From: Dyadobacter subterraneus
GTDB taxonomy: Bacteria > Bacteroidota > Bacteroidia > Cytophagales > Spirosomataceae
DNA length: 64,000 bases
Assembly: GCF_015221875.1 (NCBI RefSeq)
Contig: NZ_JACYGY010000001.1
Location: forward strand, 4,814,501 to 4,878,500
Direction: 5' to 3'
Shown here in pieces: positions 52,832-60,635 of this stretch (positions within the stretch are counted from its first letter, which is position 1; each line of letters begins with the position of its first letter). The notes under the pieces are model-generated. The model had not been told where the DNA came from. It was given only the letters and a program-made list of their open reading frames with translations, and did not search any database. The translations under genes were made by a program, and so were the position numbers.

Positions 52832-53851
52832 TTAGGCTGATGGCTGAGCTCCCGGCAATTGCGTTTCGGGATTGAGAGCCATCATACAATTACGAATAAT
52901 CGCTCTTTTTGTCAATTCAATTTTAAAACTGTTGTACTCGTAAGCCACTGCATCTTTTACAATAATGTCCGCAGCGGCCACAAAATTTTCCCGGGATGCA
53001 GTATTATTTTGGAGAAATTCTTCTGCCTGTTTTACACGCCATGGCTTATGTGCCACACCACCTAATGCAATCCGCGCGTCTTTTATTTTATCGCCTTCCA
53101 ACTCAAAAGCAGTTGCTACTGAAACCAGTGCAAAAGCGTAGGAATTTCTGTCGCGCAGTTTTAGATAAGAGTAATTCTTTGAAAAACCTTTTTCGGGAAG
53201 ATCAATGCTGGTGATTATTTCATCCGGATTCAGATTGTTGTCCAAATGTGGTGTATCGCCAGGCAGACGGTGAAAATCGGCAAATGGTAAGCTGCGCTCG
53301 CCTCCCGGGCCGCTCACATTTACAACCGCATCCAGCGCTGCCAAAGCAATACACATGTCTGACGGAAAAACGGCGATACAGTTTTCACTTGTACCGAAAA
53401 TGGCCATAATACGATTATAACCCTTAATTGCAGAACACCCGCTGCCAGGCTCACGTTTATTGCAGGGAACAGCCGGATCGTAAAAATAATAACACCGCGT
53501 TCTTTGCAAAAGATTGCCACCGTTGGTTGCCATATTCCGGATTTGTCCTGAAGCCCCGGCCAGGATTGCTCTTGATAGTAATGGATACCGCTCTTCTATA
53601 ATAGGATGGTATGCAGTCTGTGCATTTTTGGCAAAAGCGCCAAGCCGAACGCCCCCATCCGCTTTTTCTTCAATATTGTGATGGTCTTGTATAGAATTTA
53701 TATCAACCAGCGCATTAAAATTCGTCAGGTTGTATTTCCATAAATCAATCAGATTGGTACCGCCCGCCACAAATTTTGTATCCGCGTCAGCGCTTACTTT
53801 CTGAATGGCTTCACTGATATTGCTGGCTCTTGTATAACTGAAATTATTCAT
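52832..53851 (-). CDS. FAD-binding subunit of the molybdenum hydroxylase, PaoB-type
   Basis: This 339-residue subunit carries electrons between the [2Fe-2S] and Moco subunits. FAD-binding motifs are FVAGGTNLIDLWKY and GQIRNMATNGGNLLQRTRC. The segment CYYFYDPAVPCNKREPGSGC, with cysteines at 120, 130 and 139, resembles the insert that binds an extra [4Fe-4S] cluster in PaoB-like proteins. The ATG at 53851 is preferred because a strong GGAGG Shine-Dalgarno precedes it, encoded within the last codons of the FeS gene. Its start overlaps that stop by 8 bases (ATGAATAA). Confidence 0.9.
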   Translation of the reverse strand: MNNFSYTRASNISEAIQKVSADADTKFVAGGTNLIDLWKYNLTNFNALVDINSIQDHHNIEEKADGGVRLGAFAKNAQTAYHPIIEERYPLLSRAILAGASGQIRNMATNGGNLLQRTRCYYFYDPAVPCNKREPGSGCSAIKGYNRIMAIFGTSENCIAVFPSDMCIALAALDAVVNVSGPGGERSLPFADFHRLPGDTPHLDNNLNPDEIITSIDLPEKGFSKNYSYLKLRDRNSYAFALVSVATAFELEGDKIKDARIALGGVAHKPWRVKQAEEFLQNNTASRENFVAAADIIVKDAVAYEYNSFKIELTKRAIIRNCMMALNPETQLPGAQPSA

Positions 53852-54374
53852 GATTTCCTCCTTCCTTAACTTCCATGATCGCGTCAATAATATTGGTATT
53901 TGCTCCGCAGCGGCAAAGATTTCCGCTCATAAGCTCTTTTACCTCATCTCTTGATTTTGCTTTATTTTCATTCAACATACCAATTGCGCTGCAAATCTGT
54001 CCCGGTGTGCAATAACCGCATTGAAATGCATCATGCTCAATAAATGCCTTTTGTAGCGGATGTAACTCTCCATCCTTCGCGATACCTTCAATGGTTGTGA
54101 TTTCAGAACCATCCTTCATTACTGCGAGGGTCAGACAACTTAAAATCCGGTCGCCGTCACATAAAACGGTACAGGCACCACATTGTCCGTGATCGCAACC
54201 TTTTTTGGTTCCGGTCAAATCTGCATTTTCTCTTAAGGCATCCAGAAGAGTTACCCAGGGCTGCAATTTCAATTGATGCGACTGGCCGTTTATTTGTAAA
54301 CTGACTTCTGTAACACCAGGCATCCACGAAGCGATTTCGCCGTTTTGCTCCAATACTGCTGTTTCATTTTTCAT
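53844..54374 (-). CDS. [2Fe-2S] subunit of the molybdenum hydroxylase, PaoA-type
   Basis: This 176-residue ferredoxin-like subunit binds two [2Fe-2S] clusters. The plant-type cluster has cysteines at 60, 65, 68 and 80 (GCDHGQCGACTV ... SC), and the helical domain has 119, 122, 154 and 156 (CGYC ... CRC). No Tat or Sec signal is visible, so the enzyme is probably cytosolic, unlike periplasmic PaoA. It is the first gene of the three-gene operon. Confidence 0.93.
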   Translation of the reverse strand: MKNETAVLEQNGEIASWMPGVTEVSLQINGQSHQLKLQPWVTLLDALRENADLTGTKKGCDHGQCGACTVLCDGDRILSCLTLAVMKDGSEITTIEGIAKDGELHPLQKAFIEHDAFQCGYCTPGQICSAIGMLNENKAKSRDEVKELMSGNLCRCGANTNIIDAIMEVKEGGNHE

Positions 54375-54681
54375 AGGTTAATTAATATCGTTTTTGTTGA
54401 CAAAATGAAAAACCACCATAATGAACGATGGATATGATCTGATGAATTTCAGATTGAAGGCTAAAAGCAGCCTGGCTACGTTGACGCTCAATTAGTAAAA
54501 AACTGTTCCCAGGCTTTATTATGTTTTGGAAGATAAGCTGTTGCGCATTTATGCGAATATATTACACAGCAAATCCCATGTAAATGCCTGTCAACCGACC
54601 GTTTTTAATGGGAAAAGGCAGTTTAGCTTATTACTTATCTCTTAAATCGCTACTTTTATAATTGTAAGATAAAATACAATT
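54375..54681. promoter_or_regulatory. Divergent control region with start-codon palindrome
   Basis: This 307-base region separates the molybdenum hydroxylase operon from the GAF protein gene. It holds the inverted repeat ATAATTGTA (54658-54666) and TACAATTAT (54675-54683), the right arm of which covers the ATG of the GAF gene (54682-54684). I see no gene and no clear -7 box. Confidence 0.5.
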
Positions 54682-54683
54682 AT
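54658..54683. repeat. Perfect inverted repeat overlapping a start codon
   Basis: ATAATTGTA and TACAATTAT (9 bp, 8-nt spacer) flank the start of the GAF-domain gene. It may be an operator or a hairpin that hides the initiation site; neither is shown. Confidence 0.55.
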
Positions 54684-56976
54684 GGATTTGCTTTCGTCAT
54701 TTATTAGCCCTTTTGAGGTACAACTTTCTTTTTACCACATTTTTGAGAATCTGGAAAAAGTTGCTGCCGATCCTGAGAATGAAAATGCAGCACGGGCTAC
54801 TACCTTACTTCACGATGCCCGTCCTTTTCCCGAACTGAGAAATGGCATCACAGATATTTCCCAGATTGAAAAAAATAAGGAATTGCTAAAACGTTTGCTC
54901 GCAGATTATTTCCCGGAAAATCTTACTCTGAATGAAATAAAAGCAGTTACATTCCCCTATTCCAGCGTCTTTTTTAATCACTCCGAGAGGTTTAAAAACA
55001 TAATCAAGGCAGCCGGAATTAGTCTGAATTTGAATATCCGCGATTTTAACCAACAGCAATTTTACATTTTCAGCTGCTGTTTAATATTGAATGAATTTTA
55101 TGGAACGGCGCTGGATTTCAGTCAGCCGTTATTTTATGAAATCCCGACCGCCAGCGGTATCAAAAAGTACTACCGCATATTGTACAATGCAGATTTCATG
55201 GAAATTCTTCGAACTGAAAAATCACCGGATCTGACACAGGAGGAAGTCGACAATCTCGTCAACAATTATGAAAATCTGGATTTATGGAAACAGAAAATTC
55301 CACCGGGAACATTTCTGCTAAAAGGTTTTGCCATCATTTCCTTGTACGATGCAACGGTTGAAAATGTAGTATCCATACTCAAAGAAAAACTACTCAGTTA
55401 TCATTCTTTTGGATTCCGGGATAGTATCGAATCCATTTTTCGATCCATTTTCCGGGTTGCAGATCTTGGTGTTGGTTTTACTTCATTTGATCAAGAGGAT
55501 GACACGTTTAGTCTGGACAGATATGGACAGCAACTGCCCAGCTATATATTGCCAGAGGGTAAAAGTGAAGCTGCAAGAAATCTGCTTTGTGCTAAATCCT
55601 ACTTTAACCTGATCGAAGTAAACACGAGTTTTTCCATAAATAATACGGCAGAATATCTGGTTTCAAATCCGGAAAGTTATCTGGCCAATCATTTTACAAA
55701 TAAAAATATCGGTAGTTTTATTCTGGCACCGCTTATTAAAAACAAGCGTATATATGGTATTCTGGAAATTGTTTCACCAAGAACCAGAGTACTTAACAGT
55801 ATCAATGCCAATCTGCTGGATATTGTTATGCCATTTTTGATCGATACGATTGAAAGAATTGAAGGCGAATTTGAAAACCAGATACAGGCTGTAATTCAAA
55901 ATCAATTCACTACGATTCACAAAAGTGTATATTGGAAATTTTATGCAGAGGCTCAGAAACTGATTCTGGCGCACCAGATTGGAGAAGAATATAATTTGCA
56001 GGAAATTGTATTTCCAACGGTTCATCCGCTGTATGGACAAATTGATATCAAAGGATCATCCGACGCAAGAAATGAAAGTGTACAGAAAGATCTGAAAAAA
56101 CAGCTAAAATGGCTTTTGCCCATTTTGGAAGATGTTAACAAGGAAACCCAGAATTCTCTCGAAAAAGAAGAGCAGCAGATCAGCCAGTATCTGATTGATA
56201 TTTACAAGCCGTTAAAAGCCGGGACGGAACATTATATCAGCCAATATCTCGACAATACAATTCATGTGCAGTTAAGAAAAATTAAAGATCCGGATCTGGT
56301 TAAGGAGATTCAGGATTATTTTTTACAAACTGATAAAAACACGGGAGAATTTCATAAGTATCGTAAGAAATATGAGACTACGATTCAGATGATCAATGAG
56401 AAAATTGCGAGCGTACTGGATGAAAGCCAGATCAAGGCGCAAGCAATTTTTCCGCATTATTATGAAAGATTTAAAACGGACGGCATCGAACATAATTTAT
56501 ATGTCGGCTCTTCTATTGTACCAAAACTGGAATTTGATCTGTTGAAATTGTATCAGCTCCGACTTTGGCAGCTCAGGACTTTGTGTAAAATGGAAGCGGC
56601 GCATTATTATTTAAAGCCGGAATTGCCTTACCAATTGGAAGTTACAACTTTGGTTTTGGTATATCACGCAACAATTGATATTCGTTTCCGGATGGATGAA
56701 AAGCGGTTTGATATTGACGGAAGTTATAACGCCCGTTATGAAATCGTGAAAAAACGGATTGATAAAGCATATATTCAGGGAACAACGGAACGGATCACGA
56801 AAACCGGATTTATTACCATCGTTTACCTGAACGAAACGGAAGAAAAAGAGTACGTCGGGTACTTACAAATTCTGCAACAGGAAAATATTCTGGACAAAAC
56901 CATTGAAAAAATGGAGGTTGAAGATTTGCAGGGAATTTCAGGGTTGAAGGCTTTGAGGGTTGGGATTGTTCATTGA
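54682..56976 (+). CDS. Large GAF-domain-containing protein of unknown function
   Basis: This 764-residue soluble protein has one recognisable GAF-like region at about 240-400 (FRSIFRVADLGVGFTSFDQED ... NIGSFILAPLIKNKRIYGILEI). The parts on either side are helical and unassigned; the C-terminal part (EVTTLVLVYHATIDIRFRMDEKRFDIDG) looks alpha/beta. No kinase, cyclase, phosphodiesterase or DNA-binding domain is seen. Similar long GAF proteins occur in Bacteroidota. It could be a sensor that acts through protein contacts. It is monocistronic, divergent from the hydroxylase operon. Confidence 0.72.
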   Translation: MDLLSSFISPFEVQLSFYHIFENLEKVAADPENENAARATTLLHDARPFPELRNGITDISQIEKNKELLKRLLADYFPENLTLNEIKAVTFPYSSVFFNHSERFKNIIKAAGISLNLNIRDFNQQQFYIFSCCLILNEFYGTALDFSQPLFYEIPTASGIKKYYRILYNADFMEILRTEKSPDLTQEEVDNLVNNYENLDLWKQKIPPGTFLLKGFAIISLYDATVENVVSILKEKLLSYHSFGFRDSIESIFRSIFRVADLGVGFTSFDQEDDTFSLDRYGQQLPSYILPEGKSEAARNLLCAKSYFNLIEVNTSFSINNTAEYLVSNPESYLANHFTNKNIGSFILAPLIKNKRIYGILEIVSPRTRVLNSINANLLDIVMPFLIDTIERIEGEFENQIQAVIQNQFTTIHKSVYWKFYAEAQKLILAHQIGEEYNLQEIVFPTVHPLYGQIDIKGSSDARNESVQKDLKKQLKWLLPILEDVNKETQNSLEKEEQQISQYLIDIYKPLKAGTEHYISQYLDNTIHVQLRKIKDPDLVKEIQDYFLQTDKNTGEFHKYRKKYETTIQMINEKIASVLDESQIKAQAIFPHYYERFKTDGIEHNLYVGSSIVPKLEFDLLKLYQLRLWQLRTLCKMEAAHYYLKPELPYQLEVTTLVLVYHATIDIRFRMDEKRFDIDGSYNARYEIVKKRIDKAYIQGTTERITKTGFITIVYLNETEEKEYVGYLQILQQENILDKTIEKMEVEDLQGISGLKALRVGIVH

Positions 56977-57002
56977 TTCTTGATCTTTAAGATTTTAGAT
57001 CG

Positions 57003-57069
57003 TTCAAAGTTTTAATACCGTCTGATTTAGCCGGTTTTCAATATTTGAATAATTCAAAGTTTTAATACC
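57003..57069. repeat. 17-base direct repeat beside the REP-like doublet
   Basis: TTCAAAGTTTTAATACC occurs at 57003-57019 and again at 57053-57069. The second copy leads into the first REP-like hairpin. The first copy seems a degenerate remnant of the same flank. Confidence 0.6.
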
Positions 57070-57178
57070 CGTCGGATGGCAGAAAAAGCCATCCGACGGG
57101 TAGCATCCCGGAGAGTAAAAGGTTTTTCTCCGCCACCCGTCCGACGGCTTTTTCTGCCGTCGGACGGGTAATAAAAAC
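57058..57178. repeat. Inverted pair of REP-like palindromes (REPIN/BIME-like)
   Basis: Two hairpins face each other between convergent genes. The left has arms ACCCGTCGGATGGC (57067-57080) and GCCATCCGACGGGT (57088-57101). The right has ACCCGTCCGACGGC (57135-57148) and GCCGTCGGACGGGT (57156-57169). The right unit matches the reverse complement of 13031-13076 with one mismatch; the left is a diverged copy in the opposite orientation. Confidence 0.88.
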
Positions 57179-57232
57179 TATCCCTAAGCCAAATCCCAAA
57201 AAACAAAAATCCCCTTTCGGCAAAATTCATAT

Positions 57233-57673
57233 TCAACCCAAAGCAGGCGACAAATTTGTAGCAATTCCGATTCTGTTCCAGGCATTTATCGTAATCGCAG
57301 CCATAATAACCTGAGCCACATATTGATCACCCAAAAGTGTAATTGCGTTATTATAAGTCTTATCAGAAACGTGATTCTGAATTAAAGTAACTTCCTCCGC
57401 AATGGCCAAAACAGCACGTTCTTCATCTGTAAAAAACGGAGTTTCTCTCCATGCATTTAGCGCATAAATTCTCTGTTCCGTCTCCCCGATTGCACGTGCT
57501 TCTTTGGTATGCATATCAATACAAAATGCACATCCATTGATTTGGGAAGCCCGGATTTTGATCAGATTTTTATGAACTGGCGTTAGGCTGGTACTTTCAA
57601 TATATTTTTCAAGACCCAAAATTGCTTTGTATCCTGCTGGTTCTGTGACGGGGATTGTGATTCTCTTTTCCAT
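57233..57673 (-). CDS. Carboxymuconolactone-decarboxylase/AhpD-like protein
   Basis: This 146-residue protein has the AhpD-like core with the redox motif C48-x2-C51-x3-H55 in GCAFCIDMHTKEA. Such proteins act as peroxidase partners or decarboxylase-like enzymes. Expected helices are present (HKNLIKIRASQ, ERAVLAIAEEVTLI, AITLLGDQYVAQVIMAA). The gene is 79 bases downstream of a Crp/Fnr gene on the same strand, a frequent pairing in Bacteroidota, which suggests control by that regulator. Confidence 0.88.
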   Translation of the reverse strand: MEKRITIPVTEPAGYKAILGLEKYIESTSLTPVHKNLIKIRASQINGCAFCIDMHTKEARAIGETEQRIYALNAWRETPFFTDEERAVLAIAEEVTLIQNHVSDKTYNNAITLLGDQYVAQVIMAAITINAWNRIGIATNLSPALG

Positions 57674-57751
57674 GATTACTTTTTTTTAGATTTATGATGT
57701 CACAAATTTCTGACTTCATCATCTTTAAAAACTTAACCGTGATCAAGAAAA

Positions 57752-58330
57752 TCAGGAATCTGCAATTTTTGCTCTGATTTTACTTAAAAATTCCGGTGTA
57801 AATCCAAGGTAGGACGCCAGCATATATTGCGGAACGCGCTGGATAAAAGAAGGGAAATTGTTATTGAAATGATGAAAGCGTTCTTCCGGTGAAAGATTGA
57901 ACATGTACTGTAAACGCATCAGCGAAGCAGCAAATGACTTTTGGAGAATCAACCTGAAATAACGTTCCAGCTGTGGAATCTTTGCAAATACTTCATCCTG
58001 AATCCGGTCATCGATACTTATAAGTTCGCAATCCTCGACAGTTTGGATAAAAAGATTTGACGCCTTTTTTTGTTCAAAACTAAAATAATCGGTAAGCCAC
58101 CAATTCTCAATCGCAAACTGGACCATCTGCTTATTCCCGTTTTCTTTAAGTGTGTAAGATCTCAGACAACCCTTTACAATAAACCAGTTGGCATGACAAA
58201 CCTGTCCTTCTTCCAAAAGAAATTGTTTCTTTTTTACCGTTTCAAATTTGAGATAAGATTTAAGAATGATCTGTTCTTCTTCATTTAAAGAAACAAATCT
58301 TTGTATATGCCGGATAAGATTTTCGTACAT
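57752..58330 (-). CDS. Crp/Fnr-family transcription regulator
   Basis: This 192-residue regulator has a cyclic-nucleotide-binding-type beta roll (FLLEEGQVCHANWFIVKGCLRSY) and a C-terminal helix-turn-helix (PQYMLASYLGFTPEFLSKIR). The Arg and Ser that bind cAMP in Crp are not evident, so another ligand or no ligand is likely. The ATG at 58330 is preferred because it follows a promoter by 19 bases; an upstream start would add 22 residues. It is upstream of the AhpD-like gene. Confidence 0.9.
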   Translation of the reverse strand: MYENLIRHIQRFVSLNEEEQIILKSYLKFETVKKKQFLLEEGQVCHANWFIVKGCLRSYTLKENGNKQMVQFAIENWWLTDYFSFEQKKASNLFIQTVEDCELISIDDRIQDEVFAKIPQLERYFRLILQKSFAASLMRLQYMFNLSPEERFHHFNNNFPSFIQRVPQYMLASYLGFTPEFLSKIRAKIADS

Positions 58331-58349
58331 AATTGCTTTTATTACTTTA

Positions 58350-58383
58350 CAAAAATACAAATTCACCCTTTTTGAAACTACAA
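58350..58383 (-). promoter_or_regulatory. Promoter of the Crp/Fnr gene
   Basis: The minus strand has TATTTTTG (58350-58357), a match to TAnnTTTG, and a TTG (58381-58383) 23 bases upstream. Spacing is at the long end of the accepted range. The leader to ATG 58330 would be very short. Confidence 0.5.
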
Positions 58384-58524
58384 CAAACTGCGCCACTTTA
58401 ACCAGGGTTTAAATGATTTAGATTCCCCTAAAATTATAGAAGGAAGTCCTGAGCCTCTCATAATTCCAAACAGTTTTATTCTATATATTACTGTAATTTT
58501 ATCAACTATCAATTCTTTCCAAAT

Positions 58525-58953
58525 ATGGCAGATAAACCCAGATACTGGATCACGGTCGCGTCCAGAGACCATATCTTGCGTGGTGTAAAAGGCGGTTTCA
58601 TGCAGGCTGGACATGGAAAACTTGCTCCGTTAAAACGCATAAAACCAGACGACTGGGTAATATTTTATTCCCCAAAAGAAACCATGGATGGCGATCAGAA
58701 ATGTCAGTCCTTTACGGCGATCGGACAGGCACTGGATGAAGAAATTTATCAGTTTAAAATGTCTGAGGATTTTGCTCCTTACCGGCGCAATGTGAATTTT
58801 CTAAAATCTCATCAAGTTTCGATCTTACCGCTTATTGAAAGTCTGGATTTTATTAAAAATAAAAAATCCTGGGGTTTCCCCTTTCGTACTGGATTTTTTG
58901 AAATTGAAGAAGATGATTTCAAAAAAATCAGCAAAGAAATGTTGAAAAAATAA
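58525..58953 (+). CDS. EVE-domain protein
   Basis: This 142-residue protein is an EVE-domain (PUA-like) protein (MADKPRYWITVASRDHILRGV ... KPDDWVIFYSPKETMDG). The EVE fold can bind modified bases or RNA; a few such proteins are linked to base-modification defence, but no such neighbours exist here. The Trp-rich pocket residues (W8, W50) are present. It is monocistronic and divergent from the Crp/Fnr gene. Confidence 0.85.
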   Translation: MADKPRYWITVASRDHILRGVKGGFMQAGHGKLAPLKRIKPDDWVIFYSPKETMDGDQKCQSFTAIGQALDEEIYQFKMSEDFAPYRRNVNFLKSHQVSILPLIESLDFIKNKKSWGFPFRTGFFEIEEDDFKKISKEMLKK

Positions 58954-59089
58954 CGGATTGTCTTTACAAAAACTGTCGCGGATTACCCCTGAGATTGTCA
59001 CATTTTACATGTCTAAAAATCCCGCTGATGTTGTAATTTAGCTATTGTAAAATTGCCCAAATCAATCTTACTTCTCAAACCAAAATACC

Positions 59090-59587
59090 ATGACAACTGA
59101 ACCAAAAATCGAATTTTTTGAAGCTGAACCTTATGTGGCGATCAGGCAAAAAGTAGGTATGGTCGAAATCCCGACAGTACTTCCTCCGCTTATTTCAGAG
59201 GTTTTTATTTGGATGGGACAGAATAAAGTTGAAGGAAACGGTGCCCCATTTTTCAGATATCTATCCATGGATGAGCAGGGAAATATGACCGTAGATGTGG
59301 GTATACCGACAAAAATCAAGGCGGAAGGCAGCGGAAAAATTATTTCCAGAATATTCCCAGAAGGAGATTACGCCGCCCTGACTTATACCGGCGATTATAA
59401 AAACCTGCGTCAGGCTCATACTACACTGGATGAATGGAAAAAAGATAATGGTTATAAGGACCGGGGCATCGTAGATAGTGGAGAATTGGTTGGCTGCCGG
59501 GTTGAGTTTTATGTTTCGGATCCGGAAGCAGAGCCCGATCCGGAAAAATGGGTTACAGAGATTTGTATTCTCGTTGAAAAAGCTTAG
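59090..59587 (+). CDS. GyrI-like/AraC effector-binding domain protein
   Basis: This 165-residue protein (FFEAEPYVAIRQKVGMVEIP ... ISRIFPEGDYAALTYTGDYKNL ... EICILVEKA) resembles the GyrI-like small-molecule-binding domain of AraC-type regulators and gyrase inhibitor. It has no DNA-binding domain. The strand order and the ending EICILVE are typical. It may bind or hydrolyse small hydrophobic compounds. It ends five bases before the stop of a convergent gene, with no room for a terminator. Confidence 0.85.
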   Translation: MTTEPKIEFFEAEPYVAIRQKVGMVEIPTVLPPLISEVFIWMGQNKVEGNGAPFFRYLSMDEQGNMTVDVGIPTKIKAEGSGKIISRIFPEGDYAALTYTGDYKNLRQAHTTLDEWKKDNGYKDRGIVDSGELVGCRVEFYVSDPEAEPDPEKWVTEICILVEKA

Positions 59588-59591
59588 AACA

Positions 59592-60134
59592 TTATCTTTT
59601 CAATTTAAAAATTCTGGCTCTGTTGTATTGCTGCAAAATAACAGGACCAACATTATAAAGAATATTACTCGCCAGGATCAAAATGAAATAAAAAAATGAC
59701 TGCTGAAACACCGCAAAAATCCCGGAAAGAGAGAAAAATATGAAACAGATGAAATGATACTTTTCATACATTGAAATTGTTTTCAGGTACTTCGCTACAT
59801 CATTTTTATCAGTGATAGATCTTGTAGATACTTCCTGGTTTTTAGTTAAAAGATTAACCAGATCGCCATTTTGAACAAATTTCCTGATCCACCGGGCTCC
59901 CAGTTTTTCATAAAATTGAGGATTATTACTTAGCCTGAAAAATCGGGATGGCACTAAGCCAGATAAAAAACTTACACCAAGAAACGCGTAAAACCACAGA
60001 CTCAAACCCGCAAAAAACCAAAAGGAAAATACTGATGCGAAGCAAAGTATGGTCCAGAAGAAATTGATAAGCTGGTTTAAAAATTCCTTTTTCAATATCT
60101 TGTCGGTAAACAGATCTGATGGCAGACTTCGCAA
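59592..60134 (-). CDS. Membrane protein of unknown function
   Basis: This 180-residue protein has hydrophobic helices at about 22-58 (FFWTILCFASVFSFWFFAGLSLWFYAFLG) and 126-160 (HFICFIFFSLSGIFAVFQQSFFYFILILA). A soluble loop separates them (GARWIRKFVQNGDLVNLLTKNQE). The best start is TTG at 60134; there is no in-frame ATG upstream before a stop and none downstream until residue 122. The start is six bases from the divergent YdcF-like ATG. The function is unknown. Confidence 0.65.
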   Translation of the reverse strand: MRSLPSDLFTDKILKKEFLNQLINFFWTILCFASVFSFWFFAGLSLWFYAFLGVSFLSGLVPSRFFRLSNNPQFYEKLGARWIRKFVQNGDLVNLLTKNQEVSTRSITDKNDVAKYLKTISMYEKYHFICFIFFSLSGIFAVFQQSFFYFILILASNILYNVGPVILQQYNRARIFKLKR

Positions 60135-60140
60135 ACCTAA

Positions 60141-60635
60141 ATGAAAATTATCCTTGTTCTCGGTTCGCCCAACGAGCCTGATGGTACGCTTAGTGAAATG
60201 GCAAAAAGCAGGTTAAAATTTTGCCAAAACTTGTATAGATCAGGAACGTATAAAATTGTTTTAACGGGCGGTTATGGTCCACATTTCAATACGACGGACA
60301 AGCCACATGCTTACTATTTACAACAAGCTCTAATTTCCCAAAATGTAAAAGAGGAAGATATTCTTGCACTAGTAGAATCCCGTCATTCGGTGGAGGACGC
60401 TACACTTTCCAAATGGATTATTACAAAATACCAGCCTGAGGAAATTATCATTATTACGTCGGATTACCATTTTGAAAGAGCAAAAATGGTATTTGACGCC
60501 GTTTACGCACCTTTTATGGATTTTTCATTTTCACTGGCTTCCTCTGAAAATGTTGATCCTGAAACTTTAAATTTACTTATTCAACATGAAAAAATCGCTT
60601 TACAGGATCTGATCGATCATGGTGTACGCTTTTAG
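60141..60635 (+). CDS. YdcF/SanA-like DUF218-family protein
   Basis: This 164-residue protein has the DUF218 pattern: VLGSPNEPDGTL, VLTGGYG, SRHSVEDATLSKW and IITSDYHFERAKMVFD. These proteins bind nucleotides or act in envelope metabolism, but their reaction is not settled. No TM segment is present, so it is a cytosolic form. It is divergent from the membrane protein gene and its stop overlaps that of the sugar isomerase gene. Confidence 0.85.
   Translation: MKIILVLGSPNEPDGTLSEMAKSRLKFCQNLYRSGTYKIVLTGGYGPHFNTTDKPHAYYLQQALISQNVKEEDILALVESRHSVEDATLSKWIITKYQPEEIIIITSDYHFERAKMVFDAVYAPFMDFSFSLASSENVDPETLNLLIQHEKIALQDLIDHGVRF

Noticed and set aside
57054..57236. A 60-codon frame across the REP-like doublet
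   Set aside because: It reads through both palindromes and its codons reflect the hairpin arms; there is no sign of protein.
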